Source: Streptococcus equinus
Lineage (GTDB): Bacteria > Bacillota > Bacilli > Lactobacillales > Streptococcaceae
DNA length: 41,738 bases
Assembly (NCBI RefSeq): GCF_900104225.1
Contig: NZ_FNJK01000010.1
Coordinates: forward strand, 1-41,738
Direction: 5' to 3'
Part shown: positions 1 to 8,143 of the stretch, one piece after another
Layout of the letters: each line of letters begins with the position of its first letter
Position numbering within the stretch: position 1 is the stretch's first letter
Notes under the pieces: model-generated
Database searches by the model: none
What the model saw: the letters and a program-made list of their open reading frames with translations, nothing else
Told to the model about the DNA's origin: nothing
Made by a program: the position numbers and the translations under genes

Positions 1-118
1 TTCTTTGACAGGTTACTTCCGTAACCCGCACGTTTGGTTCGTATTGTTCAGTTTTCAAAGGTCTTTGTCTCATCAGAGACAACTTCTATATTCTATCAAA
101 TTTAAAACTTGTTGTCAA
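1..118 (-). other. 5' leader of an rRNA operon (16S gene lies off the left edge)
   Basis: On the minus strand the last bases before the window edge carry a perfect hairpin (65-82, stem TTGTCTC/GAGACAA), then a boxA-like CTTTGAAAACTGAA at about 48-61, then a second perfect inverted repeat (11-26, GGTTAC/GTAACC). Hairpin plus boxA downstream of strong promoters is the arrangement of Firmicute rRNA leaders, where boxA recruits Nus factors for antitermination. No 16S sequence is inside the window, so the operon's content is inferred. Confidence 0.75.
90..118 (-). promoter_or_regulatory. rRNA promoter, proximal
   Basis: Minus-strand -35 TTGACA (113-118) and -10 TAGAAT (90-95) are separated by exactly 17 bases. 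It is the one of three tandem promoters closest to the boxA leader. Confidence 0.7.
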
Positions 119-189
119 CACCTTTTTCAAGAAATTTTCAAACTTGTTTCAAACTTGTTACCGCTATCCTCTCGGACAACAGCTATATT

Positions 190-218
190 AGTTTATCATT
201 TCTATCACGCTTTGTCAA
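190..218 (-). promoter_or_regulatory. rRNA promoter, middle
   Basis: Minus-strand -35 TTGACA (213-218) and -10 TAAACT (190-195), 17-base spacer. The AT-rich stretch just upstream (219-241) could act as an UP element. Confidence 0.7.
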
Positions 219-282
219 GAACTTTTTTTAAGTTTTTTTAAAGCCTTCTGAAATGTTTGCTGCCTCAAACAACAGCTTATTT

Positions 283-311
283 AGTATACTAAACTTAACT
301 TTCACTGTCAA
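283..311 (-). promoter_or_regulatory. rRNA promoter, distal
   Basis: Minus-strand -35 TTGACA (306-311) and -10 TATACT (283-288), 17-base spacer, with A/T tracts upstream. It is the outermost of the tandem rRNA promoters. Confidence 0.7.
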
Positions 312-489
312 CACTTTTTTGATAGTTTTTTTACAGCATTAGCATCAATCCTGAAAGTTATTTTAAGCCCTTAAAAGCAGTTCTGTTTTTCATGCTTAGT
401 TTTTTTCTTACCATACGTTTATTATGCTCTAAAAGAGCCTTATATCGCAGATTTTCAGCAAATGCGATAGCTATTTAGCTTTTAAAAGC
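312..489. other. Gene-free spacer between rpsI terminator and rRNA promoters
   Basis: I see no coding region here. The stretch is AT-rich and holds three small inverted repeats: GCTCT/AGAGC near 426-438, TATCGCA/TGCGATA at 443-449 and 463-469, and the palindrome GCTTTTAAAAGC near 478-489. They may add to termination before the rRNA operon, but none has a clean T-tract. Confidence 0.4.
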
Positions 490-526
490 AAAAAAAGACA
501 TCCAAGATAAAAATCTTGAATGTCTT
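490..526 (-). terminator. Intrinsic terminator after rpsI
   Basis: A 13-bp stem (496-508 with 513-525, one G-T wobble on the transcript strand) closes a four-base loop. On the minus strand it is followed by a run of at least six T. Confidence 0.85.
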
Positions 527-550
527 GAAACGTTGATATAATCGTGTTGA

Positions 551-943
551 TTAACGTTTTGAGAATTGTGAAGCTTTACGAGCTTTTTTAAGACCTGGTT
601 TTTTACGTTCAACCATACGTGCATCACGTGTAAGAAGACCAGCGCGTTTTAATGAATCACGGAAGTCTGGGTCTACTTGAAGCAATGCGCGAGCGATACC
701 GTGACGGATAGCTCCTGATTGACCTGCGTATCCACCACCTACAACGTTAACGAAAACGTCGTATGAACCTACAGTTGAAGTAACTGCAAATGGTTGGTTG
801 ATAACAAGACGAAGGTCAGCATGTGGGATGTATTCTTCTACATCTTTTTTGTTAACAGTGATTTTACCAGTACCTGGAACCAAACGTACGCGTGCAACAG
901 CGTTTTTACGACGACCAGTACCTGTGTATTGTGCTTGTGCCAT
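551..943 (-). CDS. rpsI: 30S ribosomal protein S9 (uS9)
   Basis: A 130-residue protein of normal bacterial S9 length. The start reads [20 protein letters not shown] and the C-terminus is the basic S9 tail ending in FSKR, which in the known ribosome structures reaches the P-site tRNA. A strong GAAAGGAG ribosome-binding site precedes the ATG. It is the second gene of the conserved rplM-rpsI pair, 22 bases after rplM, and is followed by a strong terminator. Expression is presumably controlled through the rplM leader upstream. Confidence 0.97.
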   Translation of the reverse strand: MAQAQYTGTGRRKNAVARVRLVPGTGKITVNKKDVEEYIPHADLRLVINQPFAVTSTVGSYDVFVNVVGGGYAGQSGAIRHGIARALLQVDPDFRDSLKRAGLLTRDARMVERKKPGLKKARKASQFSKR

Positions 944-965
944 TTAATTGATGCTCCTTTCTCTC

Positions 966-1412
966 TTAGATAAGTCCTTTGATATCAAGTACTTCTGGTT
1001 GTTGAGCAGCGTGTGTGTGTTCAGCACCAACGAAGACTTTCAATTTCATACCTTGTGCACGTCCAAGAGTGTTGTGTGGAAGCATGCCTTTAACTGATTT
1101 TTCAATCAAGCGAACAGCATTTTTAGAACGAAGTTCACCTGCTGAGATTTGTTTCAATCCACCTGGATACATTGAGTGAGTGTAGTAGATTTTATCAGTT
1201 GCTTTTTTACCAGTTAATTTAACTTTTTCAGCATTGATAACGATAACGAAGTCACCTGTATCAGTGTGTGGTGTAAATGTTGGTTTGTTTTTTCCGCGAA
1301 GTACGCTAGCAACTACTGCAGAAAGACGTCCAAGAGGTACATCTGTTGCGTCAACAACGTACCATTTACGTTCAACTTGGCCTGGTTTAGCCATGAATGT
1401 TGTTTTGTTCAT
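966..1412 (-). CDS. rplM: 50S ribosomal protein L13 (uL13)
   Basis: A 148-residue L13. The recognisable core runs from [16 protein letters not shown] through the [13 protein letters not shown] segment to [10 protein letters not shown]. An in-frame extension reaches back to 1511, but the ATG at 1412 is the right start: it is preceded by AGGAGAA at proper spacing, and the extension would be translated from the leader hairpin. rplM and rpsI form one operon with a single promoter near 1523-1552. L13 is an early 50S assembly protein binding 23S rRNA. Confidence 0.96.
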   Translation of the reverse strand: MNKTTFMAKPGQVERKWYVVDATDVPLGRLSAVVASVLRGKNKPTFTPHTDTGDFVIVINAEKVKLTGKKATDKIYYTHSMYPGGLKQISAGELRSKNAVRLIEKSVKGMLPHNTLGRAQGMKLKVFVGAEHTHAAQQPEVLDIKGLI

Positions 1413-1436
1413 GAGTTCTCCTATACGAATTCGTTT

Positions 1437-1511
1437 TTGTTTACAAAATGTGGATGTTCCGGTCCACGAGTTATTTGAAAGGTTCCGGGGCCTTACAAAT
1501 GGGGTAAACAA
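1437..1511 (-). promoter_or_regulatory. L13 (rplM) leader RNA
   Basis: The transcript between promoter and rplM is closed by a perfect 8-bp outer stem (TTGTTTAC 1437-1444 with GTAAACAA 1504-1511) enclosing CCGG-containing inner segments. Firmicutes carry a known L13 leader family (Rfam L13_leader) at this place, thought to bind L13 for autoregulation. Assignment is by position and shape; I could not run a covariance model. Confidence 0.6.
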
Positions 1512-1522
1512 TACCGTTTATT

Positions 1523-1552
1523 ATAATACCAAAAAAAGTGGTAGTAAGTCAA
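1523..1552 (-). promoter_or_regulatory. Promoter of rplM-rpsI
   Basis: Minus-strand -35 TTGACT (1547-1552) and -10 TATTAT (1523-1528), 18-base spacer. The predicted start falls at or just before the outer stem of the L13 leader. Confidence 0.6.
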
Positions 1553-1614
1553 TACTTACGAACCATCTTTTCTAAGTTTTTTTAGCTTTTTTCTGCACTT
1601 TTTGTCGAAAGCGG

Positions 1615-2571
1615 TTAGCGGAATTTCCGAGTATTTTCAGCTAAATGAACCAAGTGACGTAAGAAGTCGTGAGTCTTAGCTTGATAACCATTGGCTACAC
1701 CTAAATCGTAAATATAACCATTGATATAATCAACTTCTGTCTCCCTACCTTTACTCATATCTTGATACATTGATGGGTAGTGAAGCGGACTCGTTTCTGC
1801 ACTAACATATCGAATAGTCTCCCATTCTTGCTCACGACTGCCAAGTGGTTTTATTCCAGCCAACTCTGCAACATCATAGGCTTCATCAATTAACTGTTTT
1901 CCTAAAGCTTCTGCACCTTCATAATCAATATATTGCCCCATGCAGATTTCAAAAAGGGTGCAAATCGTATTAATAACTGAATTAAAAACAACCTTTGTAT
2001 AAAGTGTTCCTAAAAAATTATCCGTCAGATTTGGATTAAGGTTTGATGCACTAAAATCAGCAATAATCTGCTTTTGAACGCTATCGACATGACCGGACTG
2101 TGCAGCTAAATTAATTGAACCTGCGCCAGCCTTTCCGATAAAATCGACATCTCCTGCAGCTTTTAAAACTGTTCCAATTAAACAAGTCCCTGCCAAAACT
2201 TTTTCAGGAACAAAATAGTGATTAATCTTTTCAATGTGCCCCATGCCATTCATGCCAGTAAAAACGTATTGACTACTATTGAAGAAATGTTTACTTCGCT
2301 CTAATAATTTTTGTAGATGCATCTGTTTATCAAAAATAATCAAGACATCTGGTTTTCCATGGTAGTTTTCTGGTAGGTAAATATCAATCGGAACCAAATG
2401 GCGGTTTTCGCCATCACGCGACTGGTAAACACCGCCTTGTTTTTGAATTGTATCAACTTGTTCCTGCCAAGTATCAATAAAGTCTACTTGAGCTCCCAAA
2501 TGTTCCTTCAGCAATAGTCCAAATCGTAATCCCATTGCACCACTTCCAAGTACTGCATACGTTAAAGTCAT
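1615..2571 (-). CDS. Ketopantoate reductase family protein (PanE/ApbA-like)
   Basis: A 318-residue protein with an N-terminal Rossmann fold whose glycine motif GSGAMGLRFG sits at about residues 9-18, followed by an alpha-helical C-terminal half, as in 2-dehydropantoate 2-reductases (NADPH-dependent reduction of ketopantoate to pantoate for coenzyme A). I chose the ATG at 2571 rather than the TTG one codon earlier because GGGAGG lies seven bases upstream of it. The gene stands alone behind its own extended -10 promoter, with no pantothenate genes nearby, so the true substrate could be another 2-keto acid. Confidence 0.75.
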   Translation of the reverse strand: MTLTYAVLGSGAMGLRFGLLLKEHLGAQVDFIDTWQEQVDTIQKQGGVYQSRDGENRHLVPIDIYLPENYHGKPDVLIIFDKQMHLQKLLERSKHFFNSSQYVFTGMNGMGHIEKINHYFVPEKVLAGTCLIGTVLKAAGDVDFIGKAGAGSINLAAQSGHVDSVQKQIIADFSASNLNPNLTDNFLGTLYTKVVFNSVINTICTLFEICMGQYIDYEGAEALGKQLIDEAYDVAELAGIKPLGSREQEWETIRYVSAETSPLHYPSMYQDMSKGRETEVDYINGYIYDLGVANGYQAKTHDFLRHLVHLAENTRKFR

Positions 2572-2597
2572 CAATCTACCTCCCTTGATTTTTTAAA

Positions 2598-2606
2598 ATT
2601 ATATCA
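2598..2606 (-). promoter_or_regulatory. Extended -10 promoter of the PanE-like gene
   Basis: Minus strand reads TGA followed directly by TATAAT, a consensus extended -10. No good -35 is visible. It lies 27 bases before the start codon. Confidence 0.45.
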
Positions 2607-2676
2607 CTTCTCTCAAAAAATAAAGCAGATTGAGGGTATTGAATTTTTCTATGGCTGGTTATAACTATTATGAATT

Positions 2677-3306
2677 TCACCCTTTAACACGAACATCATA
2701 GTCCAGACTAACAACCTTCTCGTGATAATTGTCAGCAGTGATTTGAACTTTATAAGACCCTTTTTTAAAGTAAAGTTTTTGGCTATCTTTTAATTCATCG
2801 CCATCAAGTTGATAGCAACACTTGTTATTTTCATCAACAATACTTAAATGTAAATCTCCATCGTCTGTCATCCCATTTACTTTAAGATTCAACTTTTCAT
2901 CTTCTGGCAATGTGAAATAACCTTTAGCAACTTCTAAAGTTTTTTGGCTAGTTGCACTTTGACCATAAGTCTTATCTTTTTTCATTGAAAACTTGACTGA
3001 GTGTTCTTCATTATAGTTATACAAAAAGAATGCTCCGATAAGGCAAACCACTGTGGCAATTACAGCAAGCATTGGCCACAACTTCTTCTGCTTCTCAGGA
3101 TTTTTTGAAACACTTGATTTTGTTTCTTTTTTGACTAATTGATCAACAGAGATGCCAAAATAATCACTAATTTTAATCAGCATTTCTACATCTGGATAGC
3201 TTTTTCCATTTTCCCAATTTGATACAGTCTGTCTTGAGACATGAAAAATATTAGCAAAATCATCCTGACTCAATTTTTCTTGTTTTCGTAATTCACTGAT
3301 GTTCAT
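2677..3306 (-). CDS. Membrane-anchored XRE-family regulator
   Basis: A 209-residue protein in three parts: an HTH_3 DNA-binding domain (about residues 5-60, with SRQTVSNWENGKSYP), one transmembrane helix (about 77-97), and an extracellular tail of about 110 residues rich in beta-type sequence. The ATG at 3306 follows AAAGGTGG; a TTG seven codons upstream is rejected because it would consume that ribosome-binding site. It lies 111 bases after a small membrane protein and is probably linked to it. The layout suggests a one-component sensor that reads an envelope or extracellular signal, but the ligand is unknown. Confidence 0.75.
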   Translation of the reverse strand: MNISELRKQEKLSQDDFANIFHVSRQTVSNWENGKSYPDVEMLIKISDYFGISVDQLVKKETKSSVSKNPEKQKKLWPMLAVIATVVCLIGAFFLYNYNEEHSVKFSMKKDKTYGQSATSQKTLEVAKGYFTLPEDEKLNLKVNGMTDDGDLHLSIVDENNKCCYQLDGDELKDSQKLYFKKGSYKVQITADNYHEKVVSLDYDVRVKG

Positions 3307-3367
3307 TCTTTTTCCACCTTTCACCAAAATTATCCTCTTTTTTTCATTTGAATACTAGCAAATACCT

Positions 3368-3416
3368 TTTGACATCATAGCAAAACTCTTTGACATATCC
3401 CATTTAGCAATTTGAC
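3368..3416 (+). repeat. Three TTTGAC direct repeats upstream of the XRE gene
   Basis: TTTGAC occurs at 3368, 3389 and 3411, the first two extended to TTTGACAT. The 21- and 22-base spacing is two helical turns, which puts all copies on one DNA face. The position between the membrane protein and the XRE gene fits an autoregulatory operator; this is inference. Confidence 0.4.
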
Positions 3417-3417
3417 G

Positions 3418-3900
3418 TTACAAAAATTGCAACAAATAACCATCTATTACGGCAATTAGAAGATACATCACAAAAGCTCTTGTAAATGATTCTATATGTT
3501 TTCTAGGATTCTGATACAAGTTCTTTTCAGGCATTTTTGTAAAACGGATACGTTTTGTACGTCTCCACCAAATTAAATCAATCACAAGTAAATCAAACAA
3601 ATTCAATCCTTGTCCTATAATGCTTAAACAAATGAAATTGTGTAAAAAGTTTGGCTTTCTAATAGCTATTCCCAAAATAAATAATATTACCAAAAAGATT
3701 AAAAAATTTAGCAAGAATGCCACACACTTATTAGTTGTTTTAACTTTTGCTCGATAATCCTCATTATTTCTTATCAAAGTCTGAACTTCATCTGGATACG
3801 ATGAAAAACTTTTTAAATTTTTATCATCAGTTCCTGTCCCTAAAAAGCACAAGATAAAAAAGAACAGACACAAACCAACCGTCTCAATAGCTACAACCAT
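3418..3900 (-). CDS. Small multi-pass membrane protein, function unknown
   Basis: A 160-residue protein not assigned to a family. It has about four hydrophobic helices (roughly residues 3-21, 59-80, 86-109 and 141-159) separated by a polar loop (22-58) and a basic segment containing WWRRTKRIRF. A GGAG/AGGG purine stretch precedes the ATG. It lies just upstream of the membrane-anchored XRE regulator, on the same strand with no terminator between them, so the two may act together in an envelope response. A possible promoter (TTGTAA, 16 bases, TATTTA; 3925-3952) overlaps the degV terminator. Confidence 0.6.
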   Translation of the reverse strand: MVVAIETVGLCLFFFILCFLGTGTDDKNLKSFSSYPDEVQTLIRNNEDYRAKVKTTNKCVAFLLNFLIFLVILFILGIAIRKPNFLHNFICLSIIGQGLNLFDLLVIDLIWWRRTKRIRFTKMPEKNLYQNPRKHIESFTRAFVMYLLIAVIDGYLLQFL

Positions 3901-3949
3901 CTTCCCTCACTCCAATTCAAATATTAAATACCACCGTCATTATGTTTTA

Positions 3950-3972
3950 CAAAAAAAGCAGACTAAGTCCAC
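3950..3972 (-). terminator. Terminator after degV
   Basis: A 7-bp stem with two wobble pairs (3958-3972) is followed on the minus strand by seven T (3951-3957). Confidence 0.65.
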
Positions 3973-3982
3973 TTTTTTGATT

Positions 3983-4843
3983 TTATCGTGCTTCTTTTCC
4001 GATAGTAAAGACAGCCAATGTCCCTGGTCCGACGTGTGCTGAAATGATTGGGCCTAATGGCATAATAAGAACATTGTCAATATCTTCGTGTTCTAACAAT
4101 GATTTTTTAAGCGTTTCAGCCCCTTCAATGTCATTGGCGTAGGCAACCACAGCTGTCCTGTGAGCTAATGCTTGTGTCGCTTGTGAAACCACTTCTCTCA
4201 ATGCTTTTTTACGTCCACGAATTTTAGCCAAAGGAACTAATTTACCAGAAGCTTCAATCCACAAAAGTGGCTTAATATTAGCTAAACTGCCCATGATGGC
4301 TGACGTTTTTGAAAGACGTCCACCACGCATCAAATGGTAAAGATCGTCAACCAAGAAATATGTTCGTAGACGTGGCAAAATATCGACAATCATCGCTTTT
4401 GTTTCTTCAAGTGTTTTACCTTCATCACGCGCTGCAGCTGCAAGAATAGACAAATACCCTTCACCACCTGCAGCAGCTAACGTATCAACAATCTCAATCG
4501 TAGCATCTGGATATTCTTCTAACACTAAATCACGCGCAATCATTGAACTTTGATAAGTCCCAGAAAGCACAGAAGAGAATGCTAAATAAAGGACTTTATC
4601 GCCATTTTCAGCGTGACGACGAAAAGATTCTTCAAATTGACCTACATTGACTTGACTAGTTGTTGGTTTTCCACCATTTTTCATACTTTCAAGCAATTTC
4701 TCACTAGTCAAACGATTAGGACCTACTGTTTCATAAATTTCCCCATCAAGCTGAACTGTTAAGCCTAAAATTTCAACATCATGATCATTTGCCCAATTCT
4801 CATCTAAATCTGCCGTTGAATCTGTTATTAATTTAAAAGTCAT
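3983..4843 (-). CDS. DegV family protein (fatty-acid-binding)
   Basis: A 286-residue DegV-family protein. The N-terminal [14 protein letters not shown] and the central [10 protein letters not shown] segment are typical. Family members bind a fatty acid between two domains, and in several Firmicutes they act as FakB subunits that present exogenous fatty acids to the kinase FakA. No fakA is nearby, so a FakB role is only plausible. GGGAGAATT precedes the ATG. It is transcribed alone, between the rae1 terminator and its own. Confidence 0.85.
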   Translation of the reverse strand: MTFKLITDSTADLDENWANDHDVEILGLTVQLDGEIYETVGPNRLTSEKLLESMKNGGKPTTSQVNVGQFEESFRRHAENGDKVLYLAFSSVLSGTYQSSMIARDLVLEEYPDATIEIVDTLAAAGGEGYLSILAAAARDEGKTLEETKAMIVDILPRLRTYFLVDDLYHLMRGGRLSKTSAIMGSLANIKPLLWIEASGKLVPLAKIRGRKKALREVVSQATQALAHRTAVVAYANDIEGAETLKKSLLEHEDIDNVLIMPLGPIISAHVGPGTLAVFTIGKEAR

Positions 4844-4953
4844 AATTCTCCCTTTTTAACACTTAAAACTATTTTCTTAACTAACATATTGTCTAAAATA
4901 ACAATCATTCACCAAAAATACTTTGATTATCAAATGATTTATTTTTTATTATA

Positions 4954-4980
4954 ACAAAAAAGCCCGCATTTAGCGAGCTC
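4954..4980 (-). terminator. Terminator after rae1
   Basis: The minus-strand GCTCGC/GCGGGC stem (4962-4978, one T-G pair) with a five-base loop is followed by a T-run. It closes the pnp-to-rae1 gene cluster. Confidence 0.8.
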
Positions 4981-4999
4981 CTTTAAAAAGTTTACTAGT

Positions 5000-5512
5000 T
5001 TAAATGTCATCAAGTAACTGTTTTAATTGATCCATTTGCCCGTCATTCCATGGGCGAAGCTTTGGTGTGGTTAAATCGATATATTTTGACATTTTATCTA
5101 AATCTGACTTAACAGTGTTAACACGTTGTTCCAACTCACGTGCTGAGACACGAAGAGCTCCTTGTGAAAAAATGGTCCATTGTTCATTTAAGTCACTGGT
5201 AGCCACTTCTACAAGGTGACGTGGAGTATTTAACTCAGCAGCTGTACGTTCAATGTAAGAATCTGCTGTTTCATCTTCTTCTGTAAAAATGACTTGAATT
5301 TTATATTGATCGTAACGTTGACGAACACCTGGAACATATTGCGCATCAAAGACACAAATGATGTCAAGATTTTCAAAATGAGCGTAATTATTGAGCTTGC
5401 GTAGCAAAAGATTTCGCGCTTCATCTAATCGATTTGTCTTAAACAGTTGACGCGTTTCCTGCCAAAAGGCAATCATATTGTAACCATCAACTAAGAGGAC
5501 TCTTTTCTTCAT
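5000..5512 (-). CDS. rae1: NYN-domain ribosome-associated endoribonuclease Rae1 (YacP)
   Basis: A 170-residue NYN/PIN-like domain. The acidic residues expected in the active site are in LLVDGYNMIAFW (N-terminus), ICVFDAQYVPG and the EDETADSYIER segment. Bacillus YacP (Rae1) cleaves mRNA in the ribosomal A site, and there the gene also follows cysS-mrnC-rlmB. That same order here supports the name. AAAGGA precedes the ATG, 48 bases after rlmB, and the gene ends at a strong terminator. Confidence 0.8.
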   Translation of the reverse strand: MKKRVLLVDGYNMIAFWQETRQLFKTNRLDEARNLLLRKLNNYAHFENLDIICVFDAQYVPGVRQRYDQYKIQVIFTEEDETADSYIERTAAELNTPRHLVEVATSDLNEQWTIFSQGALRVSARELEQRVNTVKSDLDKMSKYIDLTTPKLRPWNDGQMDQLKQLLDDI

Positions 5513-5560
5513 TTTTTATTCCTTTCATGGATGGCTAGTTTTTTTGGCTTTACATGAATC

Positions 5561-6310
5561 TTAGTCTACTTTATGACGGAAAACTTCATACATTAATACC
5601 GCTGCAGCGACACTAGCATTCAAACTTTGAACATGACCGTTCATCGGAATCGTAATCATCTCATCGACTTGTTTTTTGATATTTGGTGAGATACCTTTAC
5701 CTTCGTTACCAATAATTAATGCTAATTTCCCTGAAGTATTCCATTTGTGAGATGGTGTTCCGTTCATATCTGTACCAAACACCCAGAAACCTTGTTCTTT
5801 TAACTTATCAAGTGTTTGGCTAAGGTTTGTTACACGTGCGATTGGCACATGCTCAACAGCACCTGTTGATGTTTTAGATACTACTGGAGTTACACCTACT
5901 GCACGATGTTTTGGAATAATTACACCAGTAACATTTGTAGCATCAGCTGTTCGCAAGATTGAGCCAAAATTATGTGGGTCATTAAGCCCATCCAAGATAA
6001 GAATAAGCGGATTTTCTTCTTGCGCAGCTTTTTCCAAAATGCTATCTAATTCAGCATAAGCAAATTCTGATACACGTAAAACAAAACCTTGGTGAACAGC
6101 ACCATTAGTCATCTCACTAAGTGTCTTCTTAGGCGTCCAAGAGATAGAAACTTTCTTTTCAGCTGCTAGACTTTTAATTCGATCAACGTTTTTTCCACGT
6201 AAATCATCTTGAATGTAGAGTTTATTTCCTGTATTAGCCGTTAAACTTTCCGTTACTGCATGGACACCGTAAACGATGTCGTTTGCTTCATTAAAATCTT
6301 TGTTCTTCAT
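5561..6310 (-). CDS. rlmB: 23S rRNA 2'-O-methyltransferase, TrmH/SpoU family
   Basis: A 249-residue SpoU-family enzyme: an N-terminal substrate-binding domain (about residues 12-85), then the knotted SAM domain with its three motifs, DGLNDPHNFGSILRTA, LIIGNEGKGIS and IPMNGHVQSLNASVAAAV. Family members methylate the 2'-O of G2251 in 23S rRNA. No Shine-Dalgarno sequence precedes the ATG; instead a consensus -10 ends six bases before it, so the message may be leaderless. It lies between mrnC and rae1, the order also known in Bacillus. Confidence 0.85.
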   Translation of the reverse strand: MKNKDFNEANDIVYGVHAVTESLTANTGNKLYIQDDLRGKNVDRIKSLAAEKKVSISWTPKKTLSEMTNGAVHQGFVLRVSEFAYAELDSILEKAAQEENPLILILDGLNDPHNFGSILRTADATNVTGVIIPKHRAVGVTPVVSKTSTGAVEHVPIARVTNLSQTLDKLKEQGFWVFGTDMNGTPSHKWNTSGKLALIIGNEGKGISPNIKKQVDEMITIPMNGHVQSLNASVAAAVLMYEVFRHKVD

Positions 6311-6316
6311 AGTGTT

Positions 6317-6325
6317 ATTATAACA
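6317..6325 (-). promoter_or_regulatory. Extended -10 immediately before rlmB
   Basis: The minus strand reads TG, T, TATAAT (TATAAT at 6317-6322), then six bases, then the rlmB ATG at 6310. Transcription would start at or next to the A of the ATG. No matching -35 is seen. Confidence 0.5.
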
Positions 6326-6326
6326 T

Positions 6327-6354
6327 GAAAACCAGCTCTCATGCGAGAACTGGC
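6327..6354 (-). terminator. Attenuator-like hairpin between mrnC and rlmB
   Basis: A 9-bp stem CCAGTTCTC/GAGAGCTGG (6332-6353) with a GCAT loop is followed by only four T on the minus strand. It probably terminates part of the upstream transcription. Confidence 0.6.
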
Positions 6355-6370
6355 TATTTTTATTTTTTGC

Positions 6371-6772
6371 TTAATCTTCAATTTTTTCAACAGCTTGAAT
6401 ACACCAATCGATAAGTTCTTCCAGGCGATCAATTTGATCTGTCATATGAAGGTAACCCATCACCGCTTCAAACCCTGTTGACATGCGATAAGTCACGACA
6501 TCAGCATTTTTGGCTTTAGTGTGGCTGTTGGTGTTACGACCACGTTTGTAGATTTCTTCTTCTTTTTCAGACAAAAGCTTTTCTTCAAGCATTAGATTAA
6601 TCAACATAGCTTGAGCTTTGGCTGAGACGTATCTTGTAGCTTTACGGTGTAATTGATTAGGTTTCGTTAAACCTTGAAAAATCAAGTGCTTACGAACGTA
6701 CATAGAATAAACCGCATCACCTTCAAATGCAAGAGCAATACCATTAATCAGATTGACATCTACCTTAGTCAC
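6371..6772 (-). CDS. mrnC: Mini-ribonuclease III (MrnC)
   Basis: A 133-residue RNase III catalytic domain without a double-stranded RNA-binding domain, the hallmark of Mini-III. The line LAFEGDAVYSMYVR holds the conserved acidic residues, and a late EAVMGYLHM segment matches the second acidic patch. In Bacillus the enzyme matures 23S rRNA ends together with L3. The start is a GTG at 6772 overlapping the cysS stop by eight bases, with GAGG seven bases upstream. This tight overlap indicates translational coupling to cysS. Confidence 0.85.
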   Translation of the reverse strand: MTKVDVNLINGIALAFEGDAVYSMYVRKHLIFQGLTKPNQLHRKATRYVSAKAQAMLINLMLEEKLLSEKEEEIYKRGRNTNSHTKAKNADVVTYRMSTGFEAVMGYLHMTDQIDRLEELIDWCIQAVEKIED

Positions 6773-8111
6773 GTGTCCACCTCACACCATCTTTAGTATC
6801 AAGCAATTTGATACCTTGAGCTGCTAGCTGATCACGAATAGCATCTGCTGTTGCAAAATCACGATTTGCACGGGCTTCTTGGCGTTTTTCAATCAATGCT
6901 TCGATATCCGCATCAAGCACTTCTTCTTCAAAAACAATACCAAATACAGCAAGCATTTTAGCAAAAGTATCTTTGGTTACTTGGTCATAATTCCCTGAAT
7001 TAATCCATTTCGCCATGTCAAAGACAACTGTAATACCATTTGCTGTGTTGAAATCATCATCCATGGCTGCTTCAAAATCAGCCTTGAATTTTGCAAGTTC
7101 AGCTGCATCAACAGCTTCGCCAAGTGGCAAGGTAAAGGTATTTTTCAAATATTTAAGGTTAACCGATGCATCATGAACTGCTTTTTCAGTAAAGTTCACT
7201 GGTTTGCGGTATTGTTGTGTCGCAAGGAAGAAACGTAGCACTTGGCCATCGACAGTTTTTAACATATCATGAACTGTTACGAAGTTTCCAAGTGATTTTG
7301 ACATTTTTTCATTGTCCACGTTAACAAAACCATTGTGCATCCAATAGTTTGCAAATGTCTTACCAGTTTTAGCTTCTGATTGAGCAATTTCATTTGTATG
7401 GTGTGGAAATTCTAAGTCAGCACCACCACCGTGGATATCAATGGTATCGCCCAAAATACTTGTCGCCATTACTGAACATTCAATGTGCCAGCCTGGACGA
7501 CCTTGTCCCCATGGGCTTTGCCAAGAAACTTCACCAGGTTTAGCAGCTTTCCAGAGTGCAAAATCCAAAGGATTTTCTTTAATGTTACCTTCACCATCTA
7601 CACGACCACTGGCACCTACTTCAAGGTCTTCTAAGGTTTTATTAGCTAATTTAGCGTAGTTTTTGCTTTTAGCGACACGAAAATACACGTCTCCGTTTGC
7701 TTCATAAGCAAAACCTTTATCCACCAAATCTTTAACAAAGGCAATAATCTCATCCATGTAATCAATGACACGAGGATTTTTTGTTGCAGGTTCTACACCA
7801 AGTTCCTTAACATCTTCCATAAAAGCAGCGATATATTTATCTGAGAAAGCTTTCGTATCCATGCCAGCTTCTGCTGCACCTTTGATGATTTTATCATCAA
7901 CATCAGTAAAGTTAGAGATGTAATTAACTTTGTAACCACGGTATTCAAAGTAACGGCGAATAGTGTCAAAGGCAACAACACTACGAGCATTTCCGATATG
8001 GATATAATTGTAAACTGTTGGCCCGCAGACGTACATGTTAACTGTATTTTCAGTAATTGGCACGAAATCGCGCAAACTTCGAGTCATTGTATCATAAATC
8101 TTAATTGTCAT
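6765..8111 (-). CDS. cysS: Cysteinyl-tRNA synthetase
   Basis: A 448-residue class I synthetase of usual length. The HIGH motif appears as YIHIGN within an N-terminal zinc-binding MYVCGPTVYNY segment. The other zinc ligands are in WHIECSVM and FPHHTNEIAQSE, and the KMSKS loop is present as KMSKSLGN. I place the start at 8111 because GGAGGAAGG lies directly upstream; the ATG seven codons earlier would include that site. It follows cysE by 32 bases, joining cysteine synthesis and cysteine charging in one transcription unit. Confidence 0.96.
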   Translation of the reverse strand: MTIKIYDTMTRSLRDFVPITENTVNMYVCGPTVYNYIHIGNARSVVAFDTIRRYFEYRGYKVNYISNFTDVDDKIIKGAAEAGMDTKAFSDKYIAAFMEDVKELGVEPATKNPRVIDYMDEIIAFVKDLVDKGFAYEANGDVYFRVAKSKNYAKLANKTLEDLEVGASGRVDGEGNIKENPLDFALWKAAKPGEVSWQSPWGQGRPGWHIECSVMATSILGDTIDIHGGGADLEFPHHTNEIAQSEAKTGKTFANYWMHNGFVNVDNEKMSKSLGNFVTVHDMLKTVDGQVLRFFLATQQYRKPVNFTEKAVHDASVNLKYLKNTFTLPLGEAVDAAELAKFKADFEAAMDDDFNTANGITVVFDMAKWINSGNYDQVTKDTFAKMLAVFGIVFEEEVLDADIEALIEKRQEARANRDFATADAIRDQLAAQGIKLLDTKDGVRWTRD

Positions 8112-8143
8112 GTTCCTTCCTCCAATCTCCATTTATCTTTCCA

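Noticed and set aside
5..241. Open frame on the plus strand at the left edge
   Set aside because: It runs through the rRNA promoters and boxA region on the opposite strand and has no recognisable protein features.
1234..1575. Plus-strand open frame across the rplM leader
   Set aside because: It is antisense to rplM and its leader, with no promoter or ribosome-binding site; the RNA-leader interpretation explains the sequence better.
2572..2574. TTG at 2574 as start of the PanE-like gene
   Set aside because: The ATG one codon later has the better spacing to GGGAGG.
8112..8143. T-box riboswitch before cysS or proS
   Set aside because: The cysE-cysS gap is only 32 bases, and the 149-base gap before proS shows no T-box sequence or specifier stem-loop.
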